Shown here piece after piece: positions 37,563-48,758 of a DNA stretch of 55,324 nucleotides. Numbering within the stretch: the first letter of the stretch is position 1; every line of letters starts with the position of its first letter. Under the pieces are notes generated by a model. That model ran no database searches and was not told the DNA's origin. It saw nothing but the letters and a program-made list of their open reading frames with translations. The DNA lies in contig CAJCBL010000082.1 of the NCBI GenBank assembly GCA_903960515.1, positions 1 to 55,324 of the forward strand. Reading direction: 5' to 3'. Origin of the DNA: an uncultured Verrucomicrobiota bacterium (GTDB taxonomy: Bacteria > Verrucomicrobiota > Verrucomicrobiia > Opitutales > Opitutaceae). A program made the position numbers and the translations under genes.

Positions 37563-40500
37563 CTAGCCGTGTGAACTGCGCGCCCTAGGAGTGCCGGGAG
37601 GCGCGTGCAGCGGCACAAACAAGCGCACGGAGCACCCGCCGCCGCTGGCGTTGCCAATTTCGCAGTGCCCACCGATCCGCTCCAGGCGGCGGCGCATACC
37701 CGGTAATCCGTTGCCCGTGGACAAGCGCCCCTCCTGGCGCGGGCGCTCGCCACCACCGCTTGGAGACAGACCTCGACCATTGTCGACAATCGCCAGTTGG
37801 CAACTGTCATCACTCATAGTGAGCGTGATGTTCACTATATCCGCTCCGGAATGCCGCACGGCGTTGTTGAGCGCCTCCTTGTAGGCTAGGAAGAGATTGT
37901 GGCGCACCTCCGCGCTCGGTGACCACGAGGGAAACTCCGAGGGAAGATCCATGCGGCACCGCACCCCCGCGGCACCGAGCAGATCCTGGGCGCACTTCTC
38001 GATGTAGCTCACCAGAGATTCCAGCGTGTCGTGTCGCGGGTTCACCGCCCAAACGATCTCATCCACAGCACGGGTGACTGTGCGCGCCGTCTCGTAGATA
38101 CGCGTCAACCCGGCATCCAGCCGGGGGCGATCCTGGATGTCGCGCCGGGCAAGCTCCACCAACATCGATATACGCGTAAGGGACGAGCCTATATCGTCAT
38201 GCATGTCGTTGGCGATCCGTGTGCGCTCGGAGGCGACTGCCTGCTCGCGCTCGAGAAGCGCGACCCGCCGCAACAGCCGGTAACGCGCCCACACCCACAC
38301 GCCAACCGCCACGCCCAAGAGCACACTCGCCACGGCCAAGAGCCTGAACCACAGCGTCTGCCAAAAGTACGGCAGCACCACAAAAGCCAGACTGCGCCCC
38401 TCCGGATTCCAGACGCCGTCGTTGTTTGCCGCCGTTACGCGGAATACATACCTCCCCGGAGGCAGAAAGCTGTAGACCGCGCGACGCTCGCTTCCTGCAT
38501 CGACCCACGCCGAGTCGAGTCCATCGATTTTATAGCGGAAACGCACCTTTTCCGGCACCATGAAACTGAGGCCAGTGTACTTGATCTCCACACGCCGCGC
38601 GCCGGGCCCGACTTCGATCATAGCGCCCGCCCCAGCCTGTGGAGCAAACACGCGTTCGCCACTCCTCAGACTTTCGATACACACCGGCGGAGCCTGGGGG
38701 TTGAGCCGCACCGCATGGGGATCGACCACCGCCAATCCGCGTGCCATCGGGAAGGCCAGCCGCCCATCAGCGGTGCGACAGCCCGAGGGGGACTGCGCGC
38801 TCGCGGGCTCCAGCGTTAGCAATCCCTCATTGAGCCCGTAGCTCAGGCAGTTGACCACGGGCAACCGGCCGTCTGCACACTCATTGAGCTCCCGCTTGCT
38901 CATGCGCAAAAGCCCGTCCATCGAGCTCATCCAGAGATACCCGCAGCCATCGTCCTCGATGTGGAAGATCGAGCGACTGGCGAGCCCTTGCTCCACGCTC
39001 ACGCAGGAGAACCTGCCATCCTTGAAGCGGTTCAGTCCGCCGCCGCGCGTACCCAGCCACAAGGCACCATTTCCATCGAGATATAATCCGTGAATATAGT
39101 CACTAGTTAGCCCATCCCTGCGCAGGTACTGGCGCACCTTGCCATCGCGGACAAAGCCCAGGCCCTCGCCGTTGCACCCCACCCAAATAGCCCCATCGGG
39201 CTGCTCCAGAATAGCACGTATATTAACCAGCTTTCGCGCCCCCTCGGGCTCGGCCCACTGCACTCGTCCTTGATCATACAAAGCCAAACCAAGAGCGCTA
39301 CCGACCCACAAGCCCCCCTGCCGCGCCTGTGCCAATGCAGTCGTGGCCGTGACCAGCTCACCGATACCAATGGCCGGTGCGAAGCCGCCGCCCACCGTCG
39401 AATCCAGGCCCGCCCAAGTGCCGGCCCAAAGCTCGCCACCCGGCTTCTCACAGAGCGCCCATACATAGCGGTTGCGCAATCCAGCCCCGAGGCCGAACTC
39501 CGCCCACCGCCCGTCATTAGTCATCCGATACACCCCAGCCCCCTCCGTGCCCACCCAGAAGCCACCATCGTGGGCGGGGAGAGCCGTCAGAACAGAGCGC
39601 CCCTGCCATCCATCGGGCGGCACCAACATCGTTACCATTTTCTCCTGCAACTTGAACAGCCCGGAGCTGCCGCTCCCCAGCCAGACTCCGCCCTCATGAT
39701 CCTCGCACACAGCCAACACCCAATCGGACGGCAACCCCGAGTTCCATCCATAGAGCTGTTGCCGAAGCGGGGCCCCGGGCTCGACCAAAAGCACACCCTT
39801 GTCATAGGTGCCCAGAACCAGCCGGCCGTTAGCCATCTCGATCAAGCTCGAGAGTGTTGCGCTGCCGATGTCGAGAGCTCCGAGTTGCTCGCCCCACTGA
39901 TCGGCCACTCGCTTACGCAGTCTGCCACTCGCCACAACCCAAAGTCCGCCGTCAGAGGAAGCCCCAATCCCCTGAATCAGCTCCGCATTCGGGCTCGGCA
40001 CCGACACGAGTTGCCCACGGGCAAGCTCGTACAAACGACCGCCGCAGGCGACCCAGAGGCGCCCGTCCCGCCCGCAGACCATCTTCAATATGCCCCCAGT
40101 GTGGCGGTCTTCGAGTTGCAGTGTCCGCTGGTCGCGCAACCGTGTGAGCTGACCACTGCTATCGAGCACCCATATATCCCCTACTGCATCACTGGCTATA
40201 TCCCGAACCCAGTCGCCCACCCGCACCTCAAGCCGCGTAAACACTCCGTCCTTGAACGTGCTCACAGCGCCACGCGAATGGCCGATCCACAAAGTCCCGT
40301 CTGCAGCTTCGTATAAACTCGTAACGGTACAATCATCCCAAACGGGCACACGCGAGTTATCGAAGAGGGTAAACTCGACCCCATCGTAGCGGAACAGCCC
40401 GTTGTAGGTACCTATCCATAGATAGCCATCCCGGGTTTGCTGCACCGCTACCGTGTTGGCCAACACTCCAGCTTGGTGCTGCCAATAGACGCTTGGGAAG

Positions 40501-40658
40501 GCGGTGTCGGCCGCCCGAGCGATCATGGCGGGAAGCCCGGCGACTCCAAGCGCAATACAGCGCACGAGAAGAACCTGAGCCAGCATCCACAGTGTCGCTC
40601 GTGAAGGAGCAAACAGCGGGGTGAAGAGCGCTCGAAGGCTGTTGCAAAAGCGGAACAT
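37563..40658 (-). CDS. Beta-propeller sensor histidine kinase (Reg_prop/Y_Y_Y/HisKA_3)
   Basis: A 1031-residue membrane sensor that phosphorylates its partner regulator. An N-terminal signal or anchor (about 15-48) is followed by repeated Reg_prop blades (e.g. DGYLWIGTYNGLFRYDG, DGTLWIGHSRGAV, GNGALWLGTRGGGLNRF; residues about 60-670), together likely two seven-bladed propellers. The Y_Y_Y domain (about 690-755, with LPPGRYVFRVTAANNDG) leads to a membrane helix (about 765-790), then HisKA_3 with His820 in NDMHDDIGSSL, and the ATPase domain with VDNGRGL and GNGLPGMRRRLE. Only the cytoplasmic part lacks a fused receiver. The ligand is probably a polysaccharide fragment, by analogy with hybrid sensors of Bacteroidetes. 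ATG 40658 is chosen, and 40763 is possible. Confidence 0.93.
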   Translation of the reverse strand: MFRFCNSLRALFTPLFAPSRATLWMLAQVLLVRCIALGVAGLPAMIARAADTAFPSVYWQHQAGVLANTVAVQQTRDGYLWIGTYNGLFRYDGVEFTLFDNSRVPVWDDCTVTSLYEAADGTLWIGHSRGAVSTFKDGVFTRLEVRVGDWVRDIASDAVGDIWVLDSSGQLTRLRDQRTLQLEDRHTGGILKMVCGRDGRLWVACGGRLYELARGQLVSVPSPNAELIQGIGASSDGGLWVVASGRLRKRVADQWGEQLGALDIGSATLSSLIEMANGRLVLGTYDKGVLLVEPGAPLRQQLYGWNSGLPSDWVLAVCEDHEGGVWLGSGSSGLFKLQEKMVTMLVPPDGWQGRSVLTALPAHDGGFWVGTEGAGVYRMTNDGRWAEFGLGAGLRNRYVWALCEKPGGELWAGTWAGLDSTVGGGFAPAIGIGELVTATTALAQARQGGLWVGSALGLALYDQGRVQWAEPEGARKLVNIRAILEQPDGAIWVGCNGEGLGFVRDGKVRQYLRRDGLTSDYIHGLYLDGNGALWLGTRGGGLNRFKDGRFSCVSVEQGLASRSIFHIEDDGCGYLWMSSMDGLLRMSKRELNECADGRLPVVNCLSYGLNEGLLTLEPASAQSPSGCRTADGRLAFPMARGLAVVDPHAVRLNPQAPPVCIESLRSGERVFAPQAGAGAMIEVGPGARRVEIKYTGLSFMVPEKVRFRYKIDGLDSAWVDAGSERRAVYSFLPPGRYVFRVTAANNDGVWNPEGRSLAFVVLPYFWQTLWFRLLAVASVLLGVAVGVWVWARYRLLRRVALLEREQAVASERTRIANDMHDDIGSSLTRISMLVELARRDIQDRPRLDAGLTRIYETARTVTRAVDEIVWAVNPRHDTLESLVSYIEKCAQDLLGAAGVRCRMDLPSEFPSWSPSAEVRHNLFLAYKEALNNAVRHSGADIVNITLTMSDDSCQLAIVDNGRGLSPSGGGERPRQEGRLSTGNGLPGMRRRLERIGGHCEIGNASGGGCSVRLFVPLHAPPGTPRARSSHG

Positions 40659-40784
40659 TTTGGAGGTGTAAATGGGATATTTCGGTGCCAACGACAGGTC
40701 AACGGCATTCTCGCCCTGAATCGTAATGGGCGGTACGAGCACTATTTCCCATCCGGCCCCCACCCAGGCAACTCAAGCACAAGG

Positions 40785-40821
40785 AAAAGACAAAACCTCC
40801 CGACGCTAGGCGTCGGGAGGT
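40785..40821 (-). terminator. Rho-independent terminator of the cellulase gene
   Basis: On the minus strand a 12-bp stem (ACCTCCCGACGC with complement, 3-nt loop) is followed by TTTTGTCTTTT. It separates the cellulase from the histidine kinase, so the kinase has its own promoter in 40659-40784 or relies on readthrough. That stretch holds no other feature I can support. Confidence 0.85.
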
Positions 40822-40968
40822 CCCCTATTTGGAACCCCAAAACCGGCTGCTTGTGAATCGGATGCTAACCAGACAAGCAGAGCGGCTGAGAAGAGTGGAG
40901 GCGGGGATTAGCAAAAGTCCCCGCCGTTGCCATGGCCTAGCAGTCTAGGGAATGAGCCTGTCCGGGGC

Positions 40969-43900
40969 TCACCACCAGCCCCAGGGATCGGTCCGGTCTG
41001 TGGCGGGATTGTTGGTCCAGGTGAAAACATCGTCTTCCATATGATCATTCAGCAGATACCAGCGCGCCATTGCTGCAATGTCATCGGGATAGTCGCGATA
41101 GTATTGCGGGTTGTTTTCCGGATATGCCCAGCCGGTATTGAAGCCCTTCAATGCATTCCGGATTACATCGACGCCGGTGCAGCCTGCCTCCTTGGCCTGC
41201 TTGATGAAGTGCAGGAATTTCCGAATGCCCAGATGCATGGAAATGCCAGGATCGTAGAAGTTCGGCTGATTGAGCGGATAATGGAACAGTTCAGAAACAT
41301 CGGTTTCCTCCATATACGGGGCCGGCACACCTGCAAATGCGGTGATTGCCGTTTGGATCGGTCCAAACGCGTGGGCCGATTTCCCCGGAAATCCCTCCTC
41401 AACAGCCGTTTCAACACCCGCATTGAGCGTCGACTCGCGGGTAGCGAAACCAAGGAAGAGCGCGTAAACCTTGGTCTTGTCGGTCTGCCCGGTATACGCC
41501 GAGATGGCGGCCCAGTTGCGATCAATATAGGTAAACATCATCGCCTTCACCTGGGAGCGGGTCAGCGCCGTGCTCCGAGAGATCAGATCGGGCACGCTTG
41601 TCCCCTGCGGGAAGTAGTAATCGCTGACACGCGCCGATGACGCAACCGAGCAGGTCGCAGAGAACGGACCATCACTGGACGTCACCGTAACCGTGGCGCT
41701 GCCAATACCAACAGCACTGACCAGGGCCGTGGTCGGCCCCGTACTGCTGACGCTGGCAACCGCAGGGTTGCTGGAAGTCCAGGTAACCGCCCGGTTGGTC
41801 GCGCTGGCGGGCAGGACGGCCACAGTCAAGAGGGCGGTGGGACTTCCCTCGGTGAGGCTCATGATTGACTGGGATAGCGACACCCCAGTTACCCGAACAA
41901 CAGGACCCGTATTTACCGTTACCGCGCAGGTAGCCGGAAACGCACCATCCGCAGTCTTGACCGTAATGATCGCGGTGCCGCTGGTAACCGCAGTGACCGT
42001 GCCGGCAGTGTCGACCACAGCCACCGACATAGCACTGGAGCTATAGCTCACGGCTTTATTGGTCGCATTGGCCGGCAATACCGTGGGTGCAAGCGCCACC
42101 GTCTGCCCTAGCGTGGTCAGCAACGCCGTGGACGGCGCAAGACTCACCCCCGCGACCGGCACCGAAGCCTGGGCACTATATACGGTGAAGTCGGTGGGAG
42201 TACCGGCGGGGCCGTTGGCGTTGAACCCAAGGCTGATCTTTGCCCCGGGCGCAATCGTGGCATTGAATGCCACATTCTTCGCCGTGATCTGCGAACCCGT
42301 TACAGTGTAGGTCGCGTTCCACATGTCCACAATCGTATCTCCGGTCGGTAACGTGAACTTCAGCGTCCAGCCGTGGATGGCCTGGGGGCCGGTGTTGAGG
42401 ATATCAATATTGGCCGAATAGCCGCTGCCCCAATTGTTGGTGATCGTATAGGTGACGCGCACATCCCGCAGGCCGCCACCGCCGATTTCGACCGTTATAA
42501 CACTGGTGCCAGAAGGACCATCAACGCTGGTCGCAGTGATGGTGGCCGTGCCATTGCCGACAGCGGTCACCCGACCGCTGCTGTCGACTGTGGCGGCCGC
42601 CACATTGCTGGAGCGCCAAGTCACCGTCTTGTCGGTAGCATTGGACGGTAATACAGTGGCGGTCAGCGCCACAGTCTGGCCAATAGTGGTGAGCGACGCC
42701 GTAGGCGGCGCGACAGTCACACTCGTCACCCGCACTCGGCCGGTATCGACCGTGATGGAGCAGGTGTCGGTGAAGGGACCGTCGGCAGTTGTCACAGTTA
42801 TAGTGGTCGTGCCATTGGCCTTCGCGACTACCGTGCCAGTGGAATCCACGGTGGCCACCGAAGGAATACTGGAGCGATAGCTCACCGCTTTGTTGGTGGC
42901 GTTGGCCGGCAGCACCGTGGCTGCCTGGGCCAGTGTCTGGCCAAGGCTGGTGAGTGTGGCCGTCTTCGGGGCAAGGGCCACTCCAGTCACTCGCACTTCG
43001 GGCGAGGCATTAAGCTCGACGCGGAGTCGGCCAAAGAGGCGGCGAGTACCCGCATTATTGCCCAGCAACACCTCTTGGGAGAGGCTGGTCGGGTCGTCGA
43101 TACGCTGGGCAACCGTCCACTCTACCAAATCGGTGGAGCGCTCGACAATATAGCTGACGCCAGAAGCCGGCGACGGGAAGGCGAGCGTGACGTCGCCGTT
43201 GGCGGCGATGCTCAGCGCGGGCTTCCGGTCTTCGGGCACGGGTGCGTGGGGCGCATCGCAGCCAAGTGCGAACTTGATCACGTTCGCAACATCGTCGCCG
43301 GCCGGGGAGGCAAGCGGAGCGCCTACGCCGTTGGCAATCTCGGCAGCGGTGAATACCCGAGCCTGCCACTGCGTATAGTTCTCGCGGCTCGACGCCGAGA
43401 AGAACCGGCCAAACTCCGCATTGGCCAGGGCGATCTCCGCCTGTGCCCAGAACCGGTGGTAGGCCTTCTCATAGGGCCGGTTGGCGAGATAGGCGGCCTC
43501 CAGCGCCGGGTAGTCGGGATCGTTTAGGTACTGGGAACGCATCTCGATAAACGTCACCCCGGGCTGAATCACATCGCCATTGGCCATCTTGCCGGTCCAG
43601 CCGGCAGGGATGGAGACGACCTGCTCAAAGAAGCGGCTGTAGTCCGCACGGGGTTCCACAACTGCCACACCCTTGCCGGTCGGCTCGAAGTGCTTAGTCC
43701 ACATCCGGTCGAGGATCTGCTTGGCCATATCGCGCGAAGCGGTGTCCAGCGTGCCGTAGCGCTGGGTAGCGGCGGCGTAGTAGGTCAAGGCCTTGGCCAG
43801 GGTGGCGGCGATGCCGAGATCCTTGCCGTACTTGACGATCGATACATGGAGGTTGGTGTTCGGTACCGGGCTGAGCGGAACCCAGGTGGCCGGAGCACCG

Positions 43901-46900
43901 GACCACGAGATCTCAGCGGGGATATCGAAGCTGCCGTCGGCATTGAGTTTCACCACGCTGCGCGCCCACGGAACCCACTTATCGAGGAGGGTCTTTGCCC
44001 GGAGATCGTTGCTGATATAGTAGTACTCAGCCATGCGCTCCATCGACCAGGCCTGCATGCCAAACCAGGTGTTGCTGCCCGGGTCGTGGTACACGGGATT
44101 CTCCTGATACGCCATGCCGTAGAAGGTCGGCGTGCCCGCCGGGTACGGGTCGTAGCGGCCATTGAGGCTGTTGGTCGCGCCGCCGGCTATGGCGCCCTCG
44201 GCGGATTGCAGCCACTGGTAGAACTCCAACTGGCGCGTCAGGCTCTGGCCCCAGTCGCGAGCGCCATTGAGTGAAGCGGGCTTGAGCTCGCTGGTGGCGC
44301 TGAGTGCATAGGCTGCAACCGGGTTTTGGTAGCCGAAGTGTGCATGGCTGCAACCGATGCGCCACGCCCAGCCCTGCGAAACCAGCGGACCACCCCAGGC
44401 GTAGTACCAGCCCAGCAGGTAATGGGCGCTGTCGTAGCCCGTCCCTCCGGGGCCGCTCTTGTTCTGCACGCCCAGCGGCTTGAAGTATTTATCGAACATC
44501 GACAGACGGGCGAAATCGCCCATCTTGGCGGCCTTGGCCAGCGGCAATACCGTGGACGGAGCGAGCCCTTGGTCCTTGGCGAACTGCACACCCCAATAGA
44601 TCGCCTGCACCGCGCGGGCGTCGGCGTCGGGAGCGTTGGTATAGCGCCACTGAGCCGCAGGAAGATTGCTGTCCTTCACGAAGATCTGCAGGAAGCCTGT
44701 CCCGGTATCAGCCCCCCACTTGAACGACTCCCAACTGGGATGGGGAACTGTCTCCCAAACCGACTCCTGCTCGCCGCGCTGGAATGAATTCATATACGAC
44801 GGAGTGCTCACTCCGTCGCCCTTATTGCCGTAGCCGTAGAAGTTGTCGCAGTCGAACAGCCAGTGCATACCATAGACATCCGAACCGTAGGCAGCGGTTA
44901 AATCGGCCGATACCGGGTCCTTGCCAACGGGAACACCGCTCTCCAAAGGCGCGGGATAGTTCTCCGGCAAGGCGAACTCGCCCGCATAGGTACCCGGGTT
45001 GCTCGGGTTATAGCTGCTGGTGGTAGGCTGCTGATCAGGGGTCGGAATGGCGGTGGCCTCCATCTTCGCCCACGCCTTAGACAGCGAACTCCAATCTCCC
45101 GTGATCTTGCCGTTCATGACCTCCAGCCAGATCCAGTACGAATAGGCCTCGCTGGTGGTCTCATGTCCCTGGTCAGGCGCCTCACAAATCAGCGTTTCTG
45201 CGCTATGATACGGCACTCCATCCCTGCTGAAATAGCCATTGGCCGGATCCATCAGCTTGTTGCGCAGCGTGATAAAACGCTGCGTATAAGCGGGCAAGGT
45301 ACTGGCCTTGACGGTGATCGTCACCTTAGCCGTATAGTTGCCATAATCGGTCTTCACCGTGATCGTCGCCGTGCCCACCGAGGCACCGGTAACAACTCCG
45401 GTATTCAGCCCAACCGAGGCCACTGCGGGTTTATCGCTACTCCAAGTCACCGTCTTGACGGACGCATTCTCCGGCAAGACCTTCGCCAGCAAGGTCGTCG
45501 TGGCACCCACCTCAACAAACGCCGTTTGAGGCGACACCGTGACTCCAGTCACCGGAATACTGTAGACCTCGACGCTCGCATATTTGCTATAACCTCCATC
45601 CTCAGTGGTCACGGTGACCCTGGTCGTGCCAGCAGAGACGCCGGTCACCTCGCAGGTCGCGCCACTAGCGGTCCCCACAGCCGCCGTCGCCGGAGTCGCG
45701 CTCGTCCACATGACCGTCTTGTTCGAAGCATTGTCCGGATGCACGGCCGCAGTGAGCGTAGCAGTTCCGCCTACGGGAATCCGCACAGTGAGCGGCGCCA
45801 CATCGACCCCATTCACCCGCACTGAATTGTCAACAAAGGTCGCTGCAAGGGTGTGATTGCCCGACACATTGAGGAACGTATAAGGCGAAACAACCGGAAC
45901 GGTGGCGCTATCCACCCGCAAGGAGTTGGTCGTAAAGCCTGCATTCGGCCGGATCTCAAACCCGGCATCGGCATTGGCCGGTACGGAGACCGCTCCCACG
46001 ACCGCTGTGCCGTTGTAATAGATCGCGCCCCCGGCCCCAGCGGAAACTGTAACGGTGTAGGTCGGGATGCTGTTCCTGCGGGTGAAGGCTATGGTCGAGA
46101 CATTGATGTTGCCACGGTCGAAATAGAGACGGACAACCTGCAGCCCCGCCGGAATCGGCAATCCCGTAGCCGTCAGCACCCGGTAATCTCCCCAACCGGA
46201 AGTAGCTGGGGCAACCACCACGGGGGTGGAAACGCCATTGCATTCAAAATGAAACGATCCACCGCTCGCGATGCCGGTTGCATAGTTCAGCGCAACATCG
46301 AAGGAGCCGCTGGCTGCGGTGTTGTTCACTGTATACTCAAGCCACTCGCCGGTGAGCACATAGCCGATATTGCTGGTCCCTTCAACATCAACACCCTCTG
46401 TCTGTCGGGCATTGCCCGTCTTGGGGCCCTTGTGAGCGGCATCCAGGTCATGATAGGCAACCAATTCGCCGCCATTGTCGAAATTTACGGTGCTCAACGC
46501 AGGAGACTGCGTGGCGCCAACCACCGCGGGCAACGCATACGCCGTCCCGCCAAAAGGAGACTGGGCGGGCATGGCCGCCACCACTTTATAGGTGACAGGC
46601 AAGGATGTGGCCGTAGCCCCTGCACTATCTGTGGCCTGAACTGTGACTACATAGTCCTTGGGCGCGGTGGGAGTCCAAGTGAACGAATAGGGTGCTGCAG
46701 CCGAGGATCCGACCACCACTCCATCCACCAAGCACTTCACCGAGGAGATCGTGCCATCCCTATCCACCGCAGTGCCCTTGATGGTAATCGGAGTATTTGG
46801 CAGGAAATAGGTCCCATTCAGGGGAAAGGCAACGCTAGCGGCCGGCACCCAGTTACCGGACGAACTCCACGTATCTGCTGGCGTTGAGAGAAGGGTCTTA

Positions 46901-47922
46901 ATCCAATCGCCTTGGGCATTCGTATTGTTCCATTGCATTAGGGAACCGGAACCCGGCACCAACGTTGCTGCCGTTTCCGCTTTGTCGCAATAGCTCCAGT
47001 TGCACCAACTGAGCTTGTTCTCGCGCATGAACGTGATCCACTTGTTGGTCTCCGGCACGTCGTTGGCGCCCGTTCCACTCGCATCACAACTGCCCCACTC
47101 TGTCATGAAAATCGCCAGTCCTTTGCCCAGCGCATAAGTAACATTGTCACGATAGTCCTGCTTATGCGAAGCCGCATAGAAATGGAAGGAATACATCAAG
47201 TTTGTGACACCAGTGATCGGAGAATCGGCCGCACTCCGGACATCCGAGCTCCAGGTGGGGTTGCCGCAGATGATGATCGTCGATGGATCATTGAACCGGA
47301 TAAGCGGAATGATCACTTGTGCGTAGGTCTTGACCTTGGCCCAATCCGTCGAACCGTTGGGCTCATTGCAAATCTCGTACAGCACATGCTTCTTGCCGGC
47401 ATGTTTGGCGGACATATACGTCCAAAACTCCTTGGCATGATTAATAAAGGCGGGGTCCATCGGATCACCCGGCGTAAGCACATGCCAGTCGATCATACAA
47501 TAGACTCCAAGCTTTCCGCAAATATCGACAAGGTTATCCACATACGACTTCCAAAACGCAGGATTGCCTTCATACCCATTTGCGGTCGGGTCATTGCCAT
47601 CGCTCGGATAGACCGCTATGCGGAACACATCGATCCCCCAAGTGTTCACCATCACGCTCAGTGAATCGAAATTGTAGTCCTCGGTCCACCAATTGATGCC
47701 GTGGGAGCTCATCCCCCTCAACTGGACGGGGGTACCGGCTTCATTGACCAACTGGGTCCCGACGATGTGTAATTTTCCATTAACCGCCACCGGGGTCTGC
47801 GCGTTGGCAGAGCCGCAAATCGCCGCTACGAGGCATATTGATAGCAGGGTTTTGGCTATCAACTGCGAACCCGAAACCCGCGTGGATCCCCACAGATCCC
47901 GAAAGTGAAGTATATTTATCAT
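40969..47922 (-). CDS. Multimodular cellulase: GH5 + CBM6-like + GH48 + CBM2 + Ig-like modules + C-terminal lysozyme-like domain
   Basis: A 2317-residue secreted enzyme from the ATG at 47922 (signal MINILHF... to ANAQ). Order: GH5_2-like endoglucanase (about 45-340; acid/base Glu187 in YEICNEPNG, nucleophile Glu275 in FMTEWGSC); Ig-like (about 362-450); CBM6-like module (about 478-612, EGVDVE and GEWLEYTV); InlB-like repeat (about 613-690); two Big_2 modules; GH48 processive cellobiohydrolase (about 880-1510; [15 protein letters not shown] with Glu921/Glu925); Fn-like strands; two Big_2; CBM2 (about 1815-1912, three exposed Trp); two Big_2; and a C-terminal domain (about 2100-2317) with lysozyme-like motifs. 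The protein would bind and degrade crystalline cellulose both from ends and internally. It has no PEP-CTERM tail. A weak promoter (TTGGGC-16 bp-TATACC at 47931-47958) would make the mRNA nearly leaderless. An upstream ATG at 48012 is less likely because it gives no signal peptide. Confidence 0.93.
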   Translation of the reverse strand: MINILHFRDLWGSTRVSGSQLIAKTLLSICLVAAICGSANAQTPVAVNGKLHIVGTQLVNEAGTPVQLRGMSSHGINWWTEDYNFDSLSVMVNTWGIDVFRIAVYPSDGNDPTANGYEGNPAFWKSYVDNLVDICGKLGVYCMIDWHVLTPGDPMDPAFINHAKEFWTYMSAKHAGKKHVLYEICNEPNGSTDWAKVKTYAQVIIPLIRFNDPSTIIICGNPTWSSDVRSAADSPITGVTNLMYSFHFYAASHKQDYRDNVTYALGKGLAIFMTEWGSCDASGTGANDVPETNKWITFMRENKLSWCNWSYCDKAETAATLVPGSGSLMQWNNTNAQGDWIKTLLSTPADTWSSSGNWVPAASVAFPLNGTYFLPNTPITIKGTAVDRDGTISSVKCLVDGVVVGSSAAAPYSFTWTPTAPKDYVVTVQATDSAGATATSLPVTYKVVAAMPAQSPFGGTAYALPAVVGATQSPALSTVNFDNGGELVAYHDLDAAHKGPKTGNARQTEGVDVEGTSNIGYVLTGEWLEYTVNNTAASGSFDVALNYATGIASGGSFHFECNGVSTPVVVAPATSGWGDYRVLTATGLPIPAGLQVVRLYFDRGNINVSTIAFTRRNSIPTYTVTVSAGAGGAIYYNGTAVVGAVSVPANADAGFEIRPNAGFTTNSLRVDSATVPVVSPYTFLNVSGNHTLAATFVDNSVRVNGVDVAPLTVRIPVGGTATLTAAVHPDNASNKTVMWTSATPATAAVGTASGATCEVTGVSAGTTRVTVTTEDGGYSKYASVEVYSIPVTGVTVSPQTAFVEVGATTTLLAKVLPENASVKTVTWSSDKPAVASVGLNTGVVTGASVGTATITVKTDYGNYTAKVTITVKASTLPAYTQRFITLRNKLMDPANGYFSRDGVPYHSAETLICEAPDQGHETTSEAYSYWIWLEVMNGKITGDWSSLSKAWAKMEATAIPTPDQQPTTSSYNPSNPGTYAGEFALPENYPAPLESGVPVGKDPVSADLTAAYGSDVYGMHWLFDCDNFYGYGNKGDGVSTPSYMNSFQRGEQESVWETVPHPSWESFKWGADTGTGFLQIFVKDSNLPAAQWRYTNAPDADARAVQAIYWGVQFAKDQGLAPSTVLPLAKAAKMGDFARLSMFDKYFKPLGVQNKSGPGGTGYDSAHYLLGWYYAWGGPLVSQGWAWRIGCSHAHFGYQNPVAAYALSATSELKPASLNGARDWGQSLTRQLEFYQWLQSAEGAIAGGATNSLNGRYDPYPAGTPTFYGMAYQENPVYHDPGSNTWFGMQAWSMERMAEYYYISNDLRAKTLLDKWVPWARSVVKLNADGSFDIPAEISWSGAPATWVPLSPVPNTNLHVSIVKYGKDLGIAATLAKALTYYAAATQRYGTLDTASRDMAKQILDRMWTKHFEPTGKGVAVVEPRADYSRFFEQVVSIPAGWTGKMANGDVIQPGVTFIEMRSQYLNDPDYPALEAAYLANRPYEKAYHRFWAQAEIALANAEFGRFFSASSRENYTQWQARVFTAAEIANGVGAPLASPAGDDVANVIKFALGCDAPHAPVPEDRKPALSIAANGDVTLAFPSPASGVSYIVERSTDLVEWTVAQRIDDPTSLSQEVLLGNNAGTRRLFGRLRVELNASPEVRVTGVALAPKTATLTSLGQTLAQAATVLPANATNKAVSYRSSIPSVATVDSTGTVVAKANGTTTITVTTADGPFTDTCSITVDTGRVRVTSVTVAPPTASLTTIGQTVALTATVLPSNATDKTVTWRSSNVAAATVDSSGRVTAVGNGTATITATSVDGPSGTSVITVEIGGGGLRDVRVTYTITNNWGSGYSANIDILNTGPQAIHGWTLKFTLPTGDTIVDMWNATYTVTGSQITAKNVAFNATIAPGAKISLGFNANGPAGTPTDFTVYSAQASVPVAGVSLAPSTALLTTLGQTVALAPTVLPANATNKAVSYSSSAMSVAVVDTAGTVTAVTSGTAIITVKTADGAFPATCAVTVNTGPVVRVTGVSLSQSIMSLTEGSPTALLTVAVLPASATNRAVTWTSSNPAVASVSSTGPTTALVSAVGIGSATVTVTSSDGPFSATCSVASSARVSDYYFPQGTSVPDLISRSTALTRSQVKAMMFTYIDRNWAAISAYTGQTDKTKVYALFLGFATRESTLNAGVETAVEEGFPGKSAHAFGPIQTAITAFAGVPAPYMEETDVSELFHYPLNQPNFYDPGISMHLGIRKFLHFIKQAKEAGCTGVDVIRNALKGFNTGWAYPENNPQYYRDYPDDIAAMARWYLLNDHMEDDVFTWTNNPATDRTDPWGWW

Positions 47923-48383
47923 TGTAGTTAGGTATAAGGAAATTTTCTCGCTGCCCAATATCCACCAAGCTTCATCCTCTAATGGCCCAGCGCCCGATAG
48001 GGGCTGCCGCATGGCATCGAGCTAGACAAGAGCGCTCCGCTGCCGCCCACTGGCCCGATTCGTCCCCGCGCGAGGGCCACCGCTTCACGCCTCCAACAGT
48101 ATCACGCCTGTGGCGGTTCCCGGCTCGACCGTCCTCCGAAACCCACAAAGGAAGATTCGCCACGGAGCTCCAAACAGCGCCCCCTGCCACGTGGGCAACG
48201 CTGGGCGTCCAGTATACATGGGGCAATATCACCACCGGGATGGTCTCGCAGAATTTGGGCACGGAGGGGCTAGGATGAAGTGGGGCCGACTTAATGGGGT
48301 TTGTACGCCAGCTAGCCTCGGGTAAGTGCTCTATGGCGCTGACGGAGATTACCACGCCCCCCGAGATCGTCATGTCGTGAGAA
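47923..48383. other. Divergent promoter region, cellulase and 48384 gene
   Basis: About 460 bp between divergent starts. A 16-codon open frame (ATG 48332, MALTEITTPPEIVMS) ends 19 bp before the next gene and may be a leader peptide or part of a frame-shifted N-terminus. Open frames on both strands at 47972-48373 look like chance. No palindrome or riboswitch is evident. Confidence 0.3.
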
Positions 48384-48746
48384 TTGATGATAGCCGCACC
48401 AGGCCGACTCTCGCCCCAGTCGCGCTTCGGCGCCGTCCCTCCGACGATCTCGGATCTGGAGATTGTCCCCGTGTCGCTCGATCGTCCCTACGCCACTCCA
48501 GGTGTATTCAAGGTGTACTTCTCTTTCCACAACATCGACACATCGAACTACTCCCTGGTCACCGGCCCGAAGCGGGCGATCGGGCAGCTTCGCTCCCAAC
48601 TCGGCGTGTTCGTATCCGCGACCGACGGAGTGCTGCAGCACTCGCTGTCCACCTTCCGGATCGGGGCGGACGGCAAAATTCTCTTCCGCGAGGATGGCAG
48701 CGACTGGCTGCCCGAGCACTTTCTCCAACAACTCAAGACAAGCTAA
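48384..48746 (+). CDS. Hypothetical protein
   Basis: A 120-residue cytosolic-looking protein (MMIAAPGRLSP...). It has no signal peptide or membrane helix. A beta-rich centre (VFKVYFSFHNIDTSNYSLVTG, about residues 42-62) precedes a charged end DGSDWLPEHFLQQLKTS. I recognise no family. It is followed after 12 bp by the nitroreductase-like gene and may form an operon with it. The N-terminus is uncertain, because the preceding short frame (48332) ends just upstream. Confidence 0.55.
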   Translation: MMIAAPGRLSPQSRFGAVPPTISDLEIVPVSLDRPYATPGVFKVYFSFHNIDTSNYSLVTGPKRAIGQLRSQLGVFVSATDGVLQHSLSTFRIGADGKILFREDGSDWLPEHFLQQLKTS

Positions 48747-48758
48747 CCCTCTCGCCCC

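Noticed and set aside
47972-48373. Open frames on both strands between cellulase and the 48384 gene
   Set aside because: Both strands are open over the same stretch, lack motifs and disagree with the divergent promoter layout.
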